NCBI GenBank assembly: GCA_024276995.1
Contig: JAJRWB010000051.1
Coordinates: 1-23,528, forward strand
DNA: 23,528 bases
DNA from: Candidatus Eiseniibacteriota bacterium
GTDB lineage: Bacteria; Orphanbacterota; Orphanbacteria; Orphanbacterales; Orphanbacteraceae
Direction of reading: 5' to 3'
Part shown: positions 1-8,555 of the stretch, in pieces
Layout of the letters: each line of letters starts with the position of its first letter
Position numbering within the stretch: the first letter of the stretch is position 1
The notes under the pieces: model-generated
The model's database searches: none
Told to the model about the DNA's origin: nothing
The model's input: only the letters and a program-made list of their open reading frames with translations
Program-made: the position numbers and the translations under genes

Positions 1-266
1 AAGCGCTCCTGTGCGGCGCGTGTGTCATCACAAATGACGTGAAGGGAATCGAAGCTCTTTTTCCGGGAGGGATCGCCGTCTACCACTCACCGAAGGAATT
101 GAAGGACCTGATCGCCTTCTACCTCGCCCACCCCGACGAGAGAAAAGCGATGGGTGAGCGGGCGCGGAAGATCGCGCTCGAACGCGACACGTGGGATCGC
201 CGGGCGTGTCGGTTCGAACGGTTCCTGCTCGACCTCGAGGAGGGGCGAGATGCACGTCGCGATTAA
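1..266 (+). CDS. CgeB-like glycosyltransferase, C-terminal part (5' truncated)
   Basis: Only the last 87 or so codons are present; the frame is open to the left edge of the window (first whole codon at base 3). The visible protein begins ALLCGACVITND and continues with a G-x-E-x-L-F-P-G segment and HPDERKAMGERAR. This is the nucleotide-sugar-binding end of CgeB-type / Glyco_trans_1_2 GT-B glycosyltransferases. It aligns by eye with the C-terminus of the next gene (ASGACVLSD and HPEERSRLG at the same spacing), so the two are tandem paralogues. It would transfer a sugar during surface polysaccharide assembly in the cytoplasm; donor and acceptor cannot be told. Its stop lies 17 bases inside the next gene, which indicates translational coupling. 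Confidence 0.8.
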   Translation, partial: ALLCGACVITNDVKGIEALFPGGIAVYHSPKELKDLIAFYLAHPDERKAMGERARKIALERDTWDRRACRFERFLLDLEEGRDARRD

Positions 267-1161
267 GATCGGCATCCCCACGTGGGAGATCGCCCTCTCG
301 TGGGGCGACTATCACATGGCGAGGGCGATCGGACGGGCTCTCCTTTCACGGGGACACGATTACTCGATCCAGATTCTTCCCGAGTGGGACCGCGGCGTTC
401 CCGGTTGTGACGTCGCGCTTCACCTGATGGGCCGATCGGCGTACCGGCCGAAGGGAGGGGAGACGAACGTGATCTGGGTGATCAGCCACCCCGCGGAGGC
501 GGCCGGGCTCGAGCTGGATCGATACGACCTGATCCTCGTCGCCTCGAAACCGTTCGCCGGTGAACTCGCCCGTTCCTTGAACCGGCCGGTGCACTTCCTC
601 CCCCAGGGGACCGACCCCGCCTTGTTCTATCCCGAACAAGACCCGGCGCTCGCGACGGACCTTCTTTTCGCGGGGAACTCCCGCGGTGTTCCTCGTCGAA
701 TCGTGACGGACCTTCTCCCTTGTCCATGGAAAGTTCATATTTGGGGAGACATGTGGGATCGTCTCGTCGACGAGCGATACGTGCGCGGGATCTACTTTCC
801 CTATGAACGCCTCCGGCGATTATATTCGTCGGCCGCGATCGTGCTGAACGATCATTGGGACGACATGCGCGAACGGGGATTCGTTTCCAACCGCATTTTC
901 GACGCCCTCGCCTCGGGGGCCTGCGTCCTCAGCGACCCGGTGGACACGCTGGACGAACTCGTGGGGGAAACAGTCACCACCTGCAGCGGGAGGGATGATC
1001 TTCACAGGAAGATAGAGTATCTTCTCTCCCATCCGGAGGAGCGATCGCGACTCGGCACGGCCGGCCGGCGCATGGTTCTCGAAAACCACACGATCGCCTC
1101 CCGGGTCGATGAAATCCTTCGCCTCGTGGAAGACCGGGGTGACGCGAAACGCCCGGCATGA
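250..1161 (+). CDS. CgeB-like glycosyltransferase
   Basis: A 303-residue protein of the CgeB / Glyco_trans_1_2 type (GT-B fold). The first half is a degenerate N-terminal Rossmann domain. The diagnostic segment is at residues 199-228 (LNDHWDDMRERGFVSNR followed by ASGACVLSD), the donor-binding region of this family, and an HPEERSRLG helix follows at 261-269. I chose the ATG at 250 because GAGGAGGGG lies just upstream and residue 1 onward reads as real protein; an open frame back to 154 gives low-complexity Ser/Arg sequence. The start overlaps the preceding paralogue by 17 bases, and the permease gene follows after 19 bases. The likely role is adding sugars to the polysaccharide exported by the adjacent ABC transporter. 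The specific linkage is unknown. Confidence 0.85.
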   Translation: MHVAIKIGIPTWEIALSWGDYHMARAIGRALLSRGHDYSIQILPEWDRGVPGCDVALHLMGRSAYRPKGGETNVIWVISHPAEAAGLELDRYDLILVASKPFAGELARSLNRPVHFLPQGTDPALFYPEQDPALATDLLFAGNSRGVPRRIVTDLLPCPWKVHIWGDMWDRLVDERYVRGIYFPYERLRRLYSSAAIVLNDHWDDMRERGFVSNRIFDALASGACVLSDPVDTLDELVGETVTTCSGRDDLHRKIEYLLSHPEERSRLGTAGRRMVLENHTIASRVDEILRLVEDRGDAKRPA

Positions 1162-1180
1162 GCCGATCCGAGAAAGTCGT

Positions 1181-1957
1181 ATGCTGAGAATCGTGCGCGA
1201 GCTGATGGAATACAAGGAACTCCTGAAGAACCTGATCTACCAGGATCTCCAGGTGCGATACCGCAATTCCGTTCTCGGGCTGATCTGGACGCTCCTCCAC
1301 CCGCTCCTTTCGCTCCTCGTCCTGTATGCCGTTTTCAGCCGCATCGCGCGATTCCCGGGCATGCGGAATTACGCCATGTTCCTCTTCGCCGGCATCGTCC
1401 CTTGGACGTTCTTTTCCCAGCTGGCAAACCAGAGTCTGAACGCGGTTCTCTCCAAGAGACGCCTGATCGGCAAGATCTACCTTCCCAAGATCATTTTTCC
1501 CATCTCCCTTACGCTCTCCAACTCGATCAATTTCGGTTTCTTCCTTCTCACGTATCTCGTGATCTGCGCTTTCACCAACATAGGGCTCCAAAAGTCGATC
1601 GTCTTCCTGCCGATTCCGATTCTCATGCTCATGAGTTTCAGCCTCGGCGTCAGCTTCCTTCTTTCGTCTCTGAACATATTTTTTCGAGACTTTACACACC
1701 TGACCGGGATTCTTCTTCAGATTCTCTTCTATGTATCTCCCATCCTGTATCCCATTTCGATCACGGGCAAATACAAACCCCTCTTCATGCTCAATCCGCT
1801 CTACTTCATCATCGTCAATTTCAGGGCGGCCATCTACGACGGCAAGCCGCCGGATGCGATCGAATTGTGGGGGGGGCTCGCGATCTGCATCGGAACGCTT
1901 CTTTTCGGCCTCTGGGTCTTCGGAAAGCTCGAACGGAAGTTCATCTACTATGTCTGA
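1181..1957 (+). CDS. ABC-2 type polysaccharide export permease (Wzm/TagG family)
   Basis: A 258-residue integral inner-membrane protein. It carries the family signature RYRNSVLGLIWTLLHPL at residues 26-42. About six hydrophobic segments lie near 31-53, 62-82, 105-131, 140-163, 172-193 and 230-250, the layout of ABC2_membrane permeases such as Wzm, KpsM and TagG. It forms the channel that moves an undecaprenyl-linked or lipid-linked glycan across the inner membrane, powered by the ATPase encoded next. The ATG at 1181 gives the N-terminus normal for the family; an upstream in-frame start at 1109 would add 24 unlikely residues inside the previous gene. The stop overlaps the start of the ATPase gene by 8 bases. 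Confidence 0.92.
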   Translation: MLRIVRELMEYKELLKNLIYQDLQVRYRNSVLGLIWTLLHPLLSLLVLYAVFSRIARFPGMRNYAMFLFAGIVPWTFFSQLANQSLNAVLSKRRLIGKIYLPKIIFPISLTLSNSINFGFFLLTYLVICAFTNIGLQKSIVFLPIPILMLMSFSLGVSFLLSSLNIFFRDFTHLTGILLQILFYVSPILYPISITGKYKPLFMLNPLYFIIVNFRAAIYDGKPPDAIELWGGLAICIGTLLFGLWVFGKLERKFIYYV

Positions 1958-2690
1958 CCACGCGATCGTTTGCGAGAAGCTCGGCGTCGCCTACCGTCTC
2001 TACCATCACAAGGTGGTCACGCTGAAGGAGGTGTTCACACGCCGCTTCAAGGGGAGCCGGTTCACGCCGTTCTGGGCGCTTCGAAATATTTCCATCGAGA
2101 TTCCCCGCGGCGAAGTGTTCGGCATTGTCGGACCGAACGGTTCCGGGAAGAGCACCCTTCTCAAGGCGATCACCGGGGTGCTCGATCCGACCGAGGGGAA
2201 GGTCGAGGCCCGGTGGAGAATCGCCCCCCTGATTGAGCTGGGCGCGGGGTTCAACTCCGAACTCACGGGGAGGGAGAATATCTTTCTCAACGGATCTATC
2301 CTCGGGTTTTCACGGAAGGAGATGGCGGAAAAGCTCGACCGGATCGTCGAGTTCGCCGGGATCTCCGAGTTCATCGACGCGCCGGTCCGCAATTACTCCT
2401 CCGGCATGGTGGTCCGTCTCGGCTTCGCGATCGCCACCGATGTGCATCCGGACATACTGATTATGGACGAGATTTTTTCGGTGGGCGACGCCGAGTTCGC
2501 CAGGAAATCGGTCCGGCGTGTCGAGTCGCTCCTCGCTTCCGACGCGACGGTGATCCTGGTTTCCCACAACCTCGATATGATCGGAAAATACTGCGGGCGC
2601 GCCATGCTCTTGTGGGGCGGGGAATCGATCCTGACCGATTCCGCGGACCGCGTGGTCGCCGCATACCGCAAAAGGGTGGCCGGGTCCTGA
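1950..2690 (+). CDS. ABC transporter ATPase for polysaccharide export (Wzt/TagH/KpsT family)
   Basis: A 246-residue nucleotide-binding protein. Walker A is GPNGSGKST (61-69), the signature is NYSSGM (148-153, the SSGM form typical of polysaccharide exporters), Walker B is DILIMDE (168-174), and the switch histidine is H206 in VSHNL. The segment LIELGAGFNSELTGREN (95-111) is a hallmark of Wzt/TagH proteins. The protein ends shortly after the ATPase core, so it lacks the C-terminal carbohydrate-binding domain that Wzt of E. coli O8/O9a uses to recognise a capped glycan. The start at 1950 overlaps the permease stop by 8 bases; longer open frame upstream reads as Ser-rich nonsense. Together with the permease it makes a complete exporter. 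Confidence 0.93.
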   Translation: MSDHAIVCEKLGVAYRLYHHKVVTLKEVFTRRFKGSRFTPFWALRNISIEIPRGEVFGIVGPNGSGKSTLLKAITGVLDPTEGKVEARWRIAPLIELGAGFNSELTGRENIFLNGSILGFSRKEMAEKLDRIVEFAGISEFIDAPVRNYSSGMVVRLGFAIATDVHPDILIMDEIFSVGDAEFARKSVRRVESLLASDATVILVSHNLDMIGKYCGRAMLLWGGESILTDSADRVVAAYRKRVAGS

Positions 2691-2715
2691 TTCTTCAAGG
2701 TCGGCGGGCTGAAAA

Positions 2716-5700
2716 ATGAGACGCTTCTGGAACTCCCTGATCGAACCGTCCCTCCGCGCGCTCGATGCCCGGCGGGTGATCGAGATCGGCGTGCAGACGG
2801 CCTCGACCACCAGGCGGCTTCTCCTCTACACCGGAGAAAACGGCGGCGAGGTGCACGCCGTCGACCCCGCGCCTCCATTCGACATGGAGGATCTCGTCCG
2901 GCTGGGCGGCGATCGCTTCCATTTTCACAAGGCACTCAGCCTCCAGGTCCTGGAGACGATCGAAACTCCCGACGTCGTTCTGCTCGACGGCGATCACAAC
3001 TGGTACACGGTGTTCCATGAACTCGGCGCCCTCGAGAGGCGATCCCGCGCGGACGGGAAGCCGTTCCCGGTGGTCTTTCTTCACGACACGGCGTGGCCTT
3101 ACGGGAGGCGCGATCTCTACTACGATCCCGACACGATCCCGGCGGAAGCGAGAAAGGAGTTCGCGAGAGGAGGATTGCTCCCCGGGGTGGCGGCTCTTAC
3201 CGGGGAGTCGGGGTTGAACCGCCATCTCTTCCACGGCCTCCGGGAAGGGGAGGAGCGAAGCGGCGTTCTCACCGCGGTGGAGGATTTCCTCGCCGGCGAG
3301 GGGGGCGGCCTCGAGGCGGTCCATCTCGCGGGCCTCAACGGGATGACTCTCCTCTTCCCGACAGCGACGAGGGAAAAGAAGCCGGCATTCGCGTCGGTCG
3401 TCGATGGAATCCGGCGACTTTCTCCCGAGCTGACCGCCCACCTGGAGAGTATCGAAAAGGAGAGGATCCGCACCGAGATCGCTCTCGCCGAGGAACGGGC
3501 GGGGCGGGAAGAACTGAAGAAGCGCATGACGGACGATCTCCGCGCGAAGAGCGCCGAATCCGATGCGCTCCGGAACGAGCGGGCGATCGCCCACGGGAGA
3601 ATCAAGGCTCTCGAGGAACAGGGCGAGGAGGCGCGGCGCCTCGCGAGGCGGGAAAAACGCAAGGCCGACGCCGCCGTCGAAGAACTTCGCGAGTATCGTG
3701 AAAAACTCCGCGAGACAACGAACCGACTCGACCGTCTCGAGAAGGAATGGGGCGAACTGCGCAATAGATACGCGGCTCTGGAGAAGAAGAAGGCGGGTTT
3801 CGAATCGGACGTGGAGATGCTCGCGAACCGTCTCGACGAACTGGACCGCGCGTGCGCCGAGCTGATCGGGTCAAGGCGATGGAAGATCGGCAAGCGGCTC
3901 GGGGATCTGAGCCTCACCGTGCGGGGACTGCCGAACAACAATCCCCTCGACCGGCGGATCGAAGAAATCGTGGCGCGGCACAGGCGATGGCGGGAGGGGG
4001 ACGCGAAAGAGGCGGGGAGCGCGGATCTTCCGCCGAAGGTCGAACCGGTGAGTGCGGGTATCGGCGGTGAGCCCGTGCGTCGTGGCGATCGGACGAGAAC
4101 AAAGAAGCGACTCGTCAGCATCGTCGCCTGGGATCTCGCGCACAACCCGGTGGGGAGGGCGTACCTGATCGCCGAGGCGCTCAGCCGGTGGTACGACGTG
4201 GAACTCATAGGTGCCAAGTTTCCGCGATTCGGCACGGAGATCTGGGAGCCCGTGCGGGGGGGGGGCATTCCCACCATCGAGTTCACGGGCGGACGATTCC
4301 CGGAACACTTTCACGCGATGGAACGGGCGGCGACGGAGATCCGGGGCGATCTGATCGTGGTGTGCAAACCGAGGCTCCCCTCCTTCGAACTCGGCATGCT
4401 CGCGAGGGAACTCAGGAATCGCCCGATGATCCTCGATGTGGATGATCTGGAACTCGCCTTCTTCGACGATGCCGGGCCGATCGACCTTGAGGAAGCACGC
4501 CGGCTGAGCGGCGAAGACGATTTTCACGTGCCCCACGATTCCATCTGGACCCGCTACTGCGACGGCATCGTTTCCACGGCCGACGAGATCACCGTTTCGA
4601 CCGAAGAGCTGCGGAACCGGTTCGGTGGAACGCTCATCCCCCATGCGCGGGATGAGCGCGTCTTCGATCCGGCTCTCCACGACCGGAAGCTCGTCCGCGA
4701 CCGACTCGGTTTCGATCCGGACGACAAGGTGATTCTTTTCATCGGAACGCCGCGGTCGCACAAGGGCATTCTTAAGATCGCAGAGGCCCTCGAGAAGCTC
4801 GGCAACGAGAAATATAAGCTCTGCGTGATCGGAACACTCCGGGATTCCGATCTGGCGGCGCACCTCGCGCGTTTCGATCGTTCCGCGGTCCGGCTCCTCC
4901 CCGATCAGCCTTTCTCGGCGCTGCCGGAAAACCTGATGGCCGGCGATCTCGTCTGCCTTCTACAGGATCCGGACAGCCCCATCTCGCGATTCCAGATGCC
5001 CGCGAAGTTCACCGACGCCCTCGCGATGGCGATCCCGATGATCGCCCACGGTTCCCCTTCGCTCGAGCGGGCGGTTGCGGCGGGACTCGCCGAGAAACTC
5101 GACCGCCCGCTTCATGAGAAGATCGAGGAGCTTTTCAGCCACTACGACGACTACCGCGAAAAAGCGATCGAAAACCGGCGGGTCTTCCTGGAGGAGTTCA
5201 GCTATGACGCCATCGGCCGACGCCTGCGATCGATCATCGAACCTCTCGCGGAATCGCCGCCGCCACCGCCGCCCGCTGAATTCACGGAGCTGCTGCGCTT
5301 TCACAGGACTCTATTCTCGCCCCGGCCGAACATCTCCTCCCATCCGCCGGCGGCGAACCCCCCGCGAAGACGATCCGGCGGAGGTCCTTCGGACGATCGA
5401 TACGACATCGTCTTCTTCTGGAAGCAGAACGACACCGGCCTGTACGGAAGACGCCAGGAGATGCTTGTGAAGTACCTCGCCCGTTCCCCCCGCGTGAGAC
5501 GAATCGTCCATTTCGACTCCCCGATCGCCGGGGACGAGCTGATCGCCCGGATGAAGCCGGGACGGGACCGAAAACTGGACCAAGGGAACCGGGTCGCACG
5601 GAATTCGCTGCTCAGGGCGCTGGGGAGGAAACACGACGGCGTAGTACGGAACCACACGTTCCTCCACTCCCCGCGCGGGAAGCGCTCCAAGGGGATCGGA

Positions 5701-6642
5701 AAGCTCTTGTCGTTCCTTCCGCCGCGCGAAAAGTACATCGAATATATCCGTTCTAAGCTCCGTGCGAACCATATCGGAACGGGGCGGATCCTCTTTTGGG
5801 TCTGCCCGCGGAACTTCGAATTCCCCGGTATCGCACGCGCCGTCGAATCGGACATGATCCTGGCCGATGTGATCGACGACAACCGGGCGTGGTTCGAGCC
5901 CGACCGCCCGGAGGTGGCGCGGCTCACACGGAACTATCGCGAGATTCTCGCCATGAGCGACGTGGTTCTCGCGAATTGCGAAACCGTGCGCGACGCCATG
6001 GCCTCCTTCGCGGACACAATCCACCTCGTGCCGAACGCCTGTGAAATATACGGGAAAGACAAGACATCGTCCCTTCCCCCGAAAGAGATGCGGCGGTTGA
6101 CCGGTCCGGTCATCGGTTACGTCGGGAACCTCTCTTCACGTATCGATATCGAACTCATGAAACGGATTGCCGCCGGGAAACCGGCGTGGAACCTCGTTCT
6201 GATCGGATCCGCCCACCTCTCCAGGGAGATCCTGGCGCTGCGGGTCTATCCGAACGTACACTTCCTTGGAATCCGCTCGTACGACAGGGTTCTGGAATAC
6301 ATACGTTCCTTCGATGTCGCCATCATTCCACATCTCGACAACCGGATGACACGCTCGATGAACCCGCTGAAGCTGTTCGTCTACTGTTCCCTCGACGTGC
6401 CCGTGGTCGCCACGAAGATCGGGAACCTGGGCGACCTTCGCGACCTCGTGCACCTCGCCGGAACACACGGAGAATTCATCCGGAAGATCGAGAATATCCT
6501 GGCCGGGACGGTACATAAGATGTCAAGTACCGAAAGAATGAAGATTCTGCTGGAAAACAGCTGGGAAAGACGGGTCGAGAGAATCGTGGCGATCCTGGAC
6601 GCGACGTGGAAGAAGAACGCAGGCGGCGCGGCGGCGGAATGA
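2716..6642 (+). CDS. Methyltransferase-like / coiled coil / two GT-B glycosyltransferases, fusion protein
   Basis: A 1308-residue multidomain protein beginning 25 bases after the exporter ATPase. Residues 1-215 form a class I SAM methyltransferase-like domain: VIEIGVQTAS (21-30) in the motif I position, LLDGDHNWYTVFHEL (89-103), and HDTAWPYGRRDLYYDP (123-138). Residues about 240-385 are a charged Glu/Arg/Lys/Ala coiled coil, closed by SRRWKIGKRLGDL (386-398), a motif often found after coiled coils in large glycosyltransferases. Residues about 464-845 are a first GT4-like domain (FIGTPRSHKGILKIAEAL at 675-692). A Pro-rich linker (848-853 and about 864-885) leads to a second GT4-like domain at about 895-1295 (VIGYVGNLSSRIDIELM at 1132-1148; MNPLKLFVY at 1215-1223). 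Inference: it extends and perhaps methyl-caps the glycan exported by its neighbours. Motif I is not the textbook ExGxGxG, so methyltransferase activity is uncertain. The ribosome binding site is weak. Confidence 0.88.
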   Translation: MRRFWNSLIEPSLRALDARRVIEIGVQTASTTRRLLLYTGENGGEVHAVDPAPPFDMEDLVRLGGDRFHFHKALSLQVLETIETPDVVLLDGDHNWYTVFHELGALERRSRADGKPFPVVFLHDTAWPYGRRDLYYDPDTIPAEARKEFARGGLLPGVAALTGESGLNRHLFHGLREGEERSGVLTAVEDFLAGEGGGLEAVHLAGLNGMTLLFPTATREKKPAFASVVDGIRRLSPELTAHLESIEKERIRTEIALAEERAGREELKKRMTDDLRAKSAESDALRNERAIAHGRIKALEEQGEEARRLARREKRKADAAVEELREYREKLRETTNRLDRLEKEWGELRNRYAALEKKKAGFESDVEMLANRLDELDRACAELIGSRRWKIGKRLGDLSLTVRGLPNNNPLDRRIEEIVARHRRWREGDAKEAGSADLPPKVEPVSAGIGGEPVRRGDRTRTKKRLVSIVAWDLAHNPVGRAYLIAEALSRWYDVELIGAKFPRFGTEIWEPVRGGGIPTIEFTGGRFPEHFHAMERAATEIRGDLIVVCKPRLPSFELGMLARELRNRPMILDVDDLELAFFDDAGPIDLEEARRLSGEDDFHVPHDSIWTRYCDGIVSTADEITVSTEELRNRFGGTLIPHARDERVFDPALHDRKLVRDRLGFDPDDKVILFIGTPRSHKGILKIAEALEKLGNEKYKLCVIGTLRDSDLAAHLARFDRSAVRLLPDQPFSALPENLMAGDLVCLLQDPDSPISRFQMPAKFTDALAMAIPMIAHGSPSLERAVAAGLAEKLDRPLHEKIEELFSHYDDYREKAIENRRVFLEEFSYDAIGRRLRSIIEPLAESPPPPPPAEFTELLRFHRTLFSPRPNISSHPPAANPPRRRSGGGPSDDRYDIVFFWKQNDTGLYGRRQEMLVKYLARSPRVRRIVHFDSPIAGDELIARMKPGRDRKLDQGNRVARNSLLRALGRKHDGVVRNHTFLHSPRGKRSKGIGKLLSFLPPREKYIEYIRSKLRANHIGTGRILFWVCPRNFEFPGIARAVESDMILADVIDDNRAWFEPDRPEVARLTRNYREILAMSDVVLANCETVRDAMASFADTIHLVPNACEIYGKDKTSSLPPKEMRRLTGPVIGYVGNLSSRIDIELMKRIAAGKPAWNLVLIGSAHLSREILALRVYPNVHFLGIRSYDRVLEYIRSFDVAIIPHLDNRMTRSMNPLKLFVYCSLDVPVVATKIGNLGDLRDLVHLAGTHGEFIRKIENILAGTVHKMSSTERMKILLENSWERRVERIVAILDATWKKNAGGAAAE

Positions 6643-6686
6643 TATGCCGGACCCGTTCGCCGCGGGAACCGCTCTCCCTATTCGGG

Positions 6687-8441
6687 TCATTTCATGCGCG
6701 GGAGGAGGATACGCGCCTTTTCGTCGTACCAGGCGAGAGACGGATGATAGAACGGGTCGACGAAGAGCCTTCTCCCCCATCGCCTTTCCATCCATAGGAT
6801 CTCTCTCGGCTCCACTTCATTCGGGCGGGAAACCGACTCGTGGTGGATCACCGCCGCGTAGGGAGTGTAACGCACGGTGTATCCCTCTTGTCGCGCCCTG
6901 AGACAGAGATCGACATCGTTGAACGCCACGGGCAGGTCGTTTTCGTTGAATCCGCCGAGCGAGAAGAAGCGGTCGCGCCGGATCATCAGGCACGCCCCCG
7001 TCACGGCGGAGACATCCCTCGGGAGAAGGGGGGAGGGAAAGTGCTCGACCCCCTCGCGGCTCATGCCCTTGAAAAGGTGTCCCGCCTCCCCTCCCATGCC
7101 GATCACGATGCCGGCGTGCTGCACCGAGCCGTCCGGGTAGAGAAGGAGCGCACCCACCGGCCCGGCGGAAGGACGCGACGCCTCCTCGGCGAGAGCGTCG
7201 AGCGAGCCGGGGCGGGTGATCTCCGTGTCGTTGTTGAGGAAGAGGAGAAGGTTCCCCGCCGCCACGGCGGCCGCGCCGTTGCAGATCCCCGAATAATTGA
7301 AGGGGCCGGGCGAGGAGTGGATCCGTGCGCGACCGGTCTTTTCGAGATCGGCGAGGTATTTCCGCGCCGCCGCCTGGCGGCTGTCATTATCCGCGACGAT
7401 CACTTCGAAATCGCATGACGGAGGATTCGCGAAGAGGCTGTCGATACACCGCTCGAGATAGTCGGCCCTATCCCTTGCCGGTATGATGATCGAGATGCGG
7501 CTCTTCGCGGGCAGACACCATCGGTGTCGCCACGTTCCCGGAAGATCGCCTCGCTCCACGGTGCGCCAGTCGCCCTCCTTCGATGCGATCCATCGGCCCG
7601 CCACTGGCGCGAGCCTCCCATACCGTGCCTTCAGGCGGTGCTCCGCGCAACCCGTTTCCGTCCATCCCAAGGGGCGCGGAAGATGGATGAGCGCGCCCTC
7701 GTGATCCGCCAGGCGGAGAAGGAGAGCGTAGATCGCGGGCAGGGCGCCCTCGTGGTTGTTTCGAAGAAAGGGCTTCACCCGTTCACGATGGAAGGCGAGA
7801 ACCGGGCCGGGCGAATAGCTCTCCTCGAGCATGCGCGGAGAAACGCCCGCGCGGAAGAAGGGCCGGGCGATTCGCGCCGAGCGGTCCTCGAGAACCTCGT
7901 CGCCGAAAAGCGCCACCCCGCCCGGATTCCCGGCGAATGCCCGGGCGACCTCCTCCCCGGCGGAGGCGAGAAGGCCGCTCCCCCGCTCCACGAGGATGAC
8001 AATCTCCTCTTCAAGCCCGGTGAGCAGCCGACGAAGGTTCCCGCACAGCCACCCCCCCCCGTCCCGCGGTTCGGTCCACATCGACACCGCGCAGACTTCA
8101 CCCTTCCTATTTCGCGAAGGAAAGGCCGTCCTCGTCCGAAGTTCCCCCCCGGAGATGAAGACATCCTCCCCCGATTCCGGCGCCGGCCCATGGAAGATGA
8201 GCGCGATTCCGCCCGTAGGGGAGGTCGAATGGTCGGTTTCGCCGGTCCCGGGCCGATCCCGCCCGGAGAGGAGTTCCGCATCGAGCCAGAGCCGGTACGA
8301 CTCGGCGGTTTCGATCCGCTTAAGACGACGAAGAATGAGTGCTTTTCTTACTCGTCGAAAAACGGCCCTGTACGCTCCCGCGAAAAGCAACCGGACTGCC
8401 AGGCGAAAGGTGGTACGGAAGGAGGATTCACCGCCGGACAT
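6687..8441 (-). CDS. GT2-family glycosyltransferase with N-terminal degenerate GT-A-like region
   Basis: A 584-residue protein. The catalytic GT2 (GT-A) domain spans about 313-560: ISIIIPARDRADYLERCIDSLF opens it (316-337), DND at 351-353 and LNNDTE (402-407) supply nucleotide and metal contacts, and GGFNE followed by FNDVDLCLRARQEGY (496-521) is the conserved acceptor/base region. An earlier segment, FGDEVLEDRS then PFFRAGVSPRMLEESY (about 179-209), resembles the YSDED / PFFKPDWSPDLLLS region seen in front of GT2 domains in rhamnan-type glycosyltransferases. The chosen ATG at 8441 has GGAG four bases upstream; an in-frame ATG at 8516 lacks a ribosome binding site. The gene converges on the polysaccharide operon with 44 bases between stops, so it probably belongs to the same surface-glycan cluster but is transcribed separately. 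Confidence 0.85.
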   Translation of the reverse strand: MSGGESSFRTTFRLAVRLLFAGAYRAVFRRVRKALILRRLKRIETAESYRLWLDAELLSGRDRPGTGETDHSTSPTGGIALIFHGPAPESGEDVFISGGELRTRTAFPSRNRKGEVCAVSMWTEPRDGGGWLCGNLRRLLTGLEEEIVILVERGSGLLASAGEEVARAFAGNPGGVALFGDEVLEDRSARIARPFFRAGVSPRMLEESYSPGPVLAFHRERVKPFLRNNHEGALPAIYALLLRLADHEGALIHLPRPLGWTETGCAEHRLKARYGRLAPVAGRWIASKEGDWRTVERGDLPGTWRHRWCLPAKSRISIIIPARDRADYLERCIDSLFANPPSCDFEVIVADNDSRQAAARKYLADLEKTGRARIHSSPGPFNYSGICNGAAAVAAGNLLLFLNNDTEITRPGSLDALAEEASRPSAGPVGALLLYPDGSVQHAGIVIGMGGEAGHLFKGMSREGVEHFPSPLLPRDVSAVTGACLMIRRDRFFSLGGFNENDLPVAFNDVDLCLRARQEGYTVRYTPYAAVIHHESVSRPNEVEPREILWMERRWGRRLFVDPFYHPSLAWYDEKARILLPRMK

Positions 8442-8555
8442 CGGACTCCATGACCCGAAGGGGATCGAGATTCGTGAAATGGGATTGGCCGGGCGGAGGG
8501 CGACCGGCCGCGGCATGACAGGTTATCGGAAAGAGGGCGTTCCGTGACCGACCCG

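Noticed and set aside
3120-4286. 388-codon Ser/Arg-rich open frame on the minus strand
   Set aside because: It is antisense to the coiled coil of the fusion protein. The composition is the complement of Glu/Arg/Leu codons in GC-rich DNA.
8442-8516. Upstream ATG at 8516 for the GT2 glycosyltransferase
   Set aside because: There is no ribosome binding site and the extra 25 residues look non-coding. ATG 8441 has GGAG at fitting distance.
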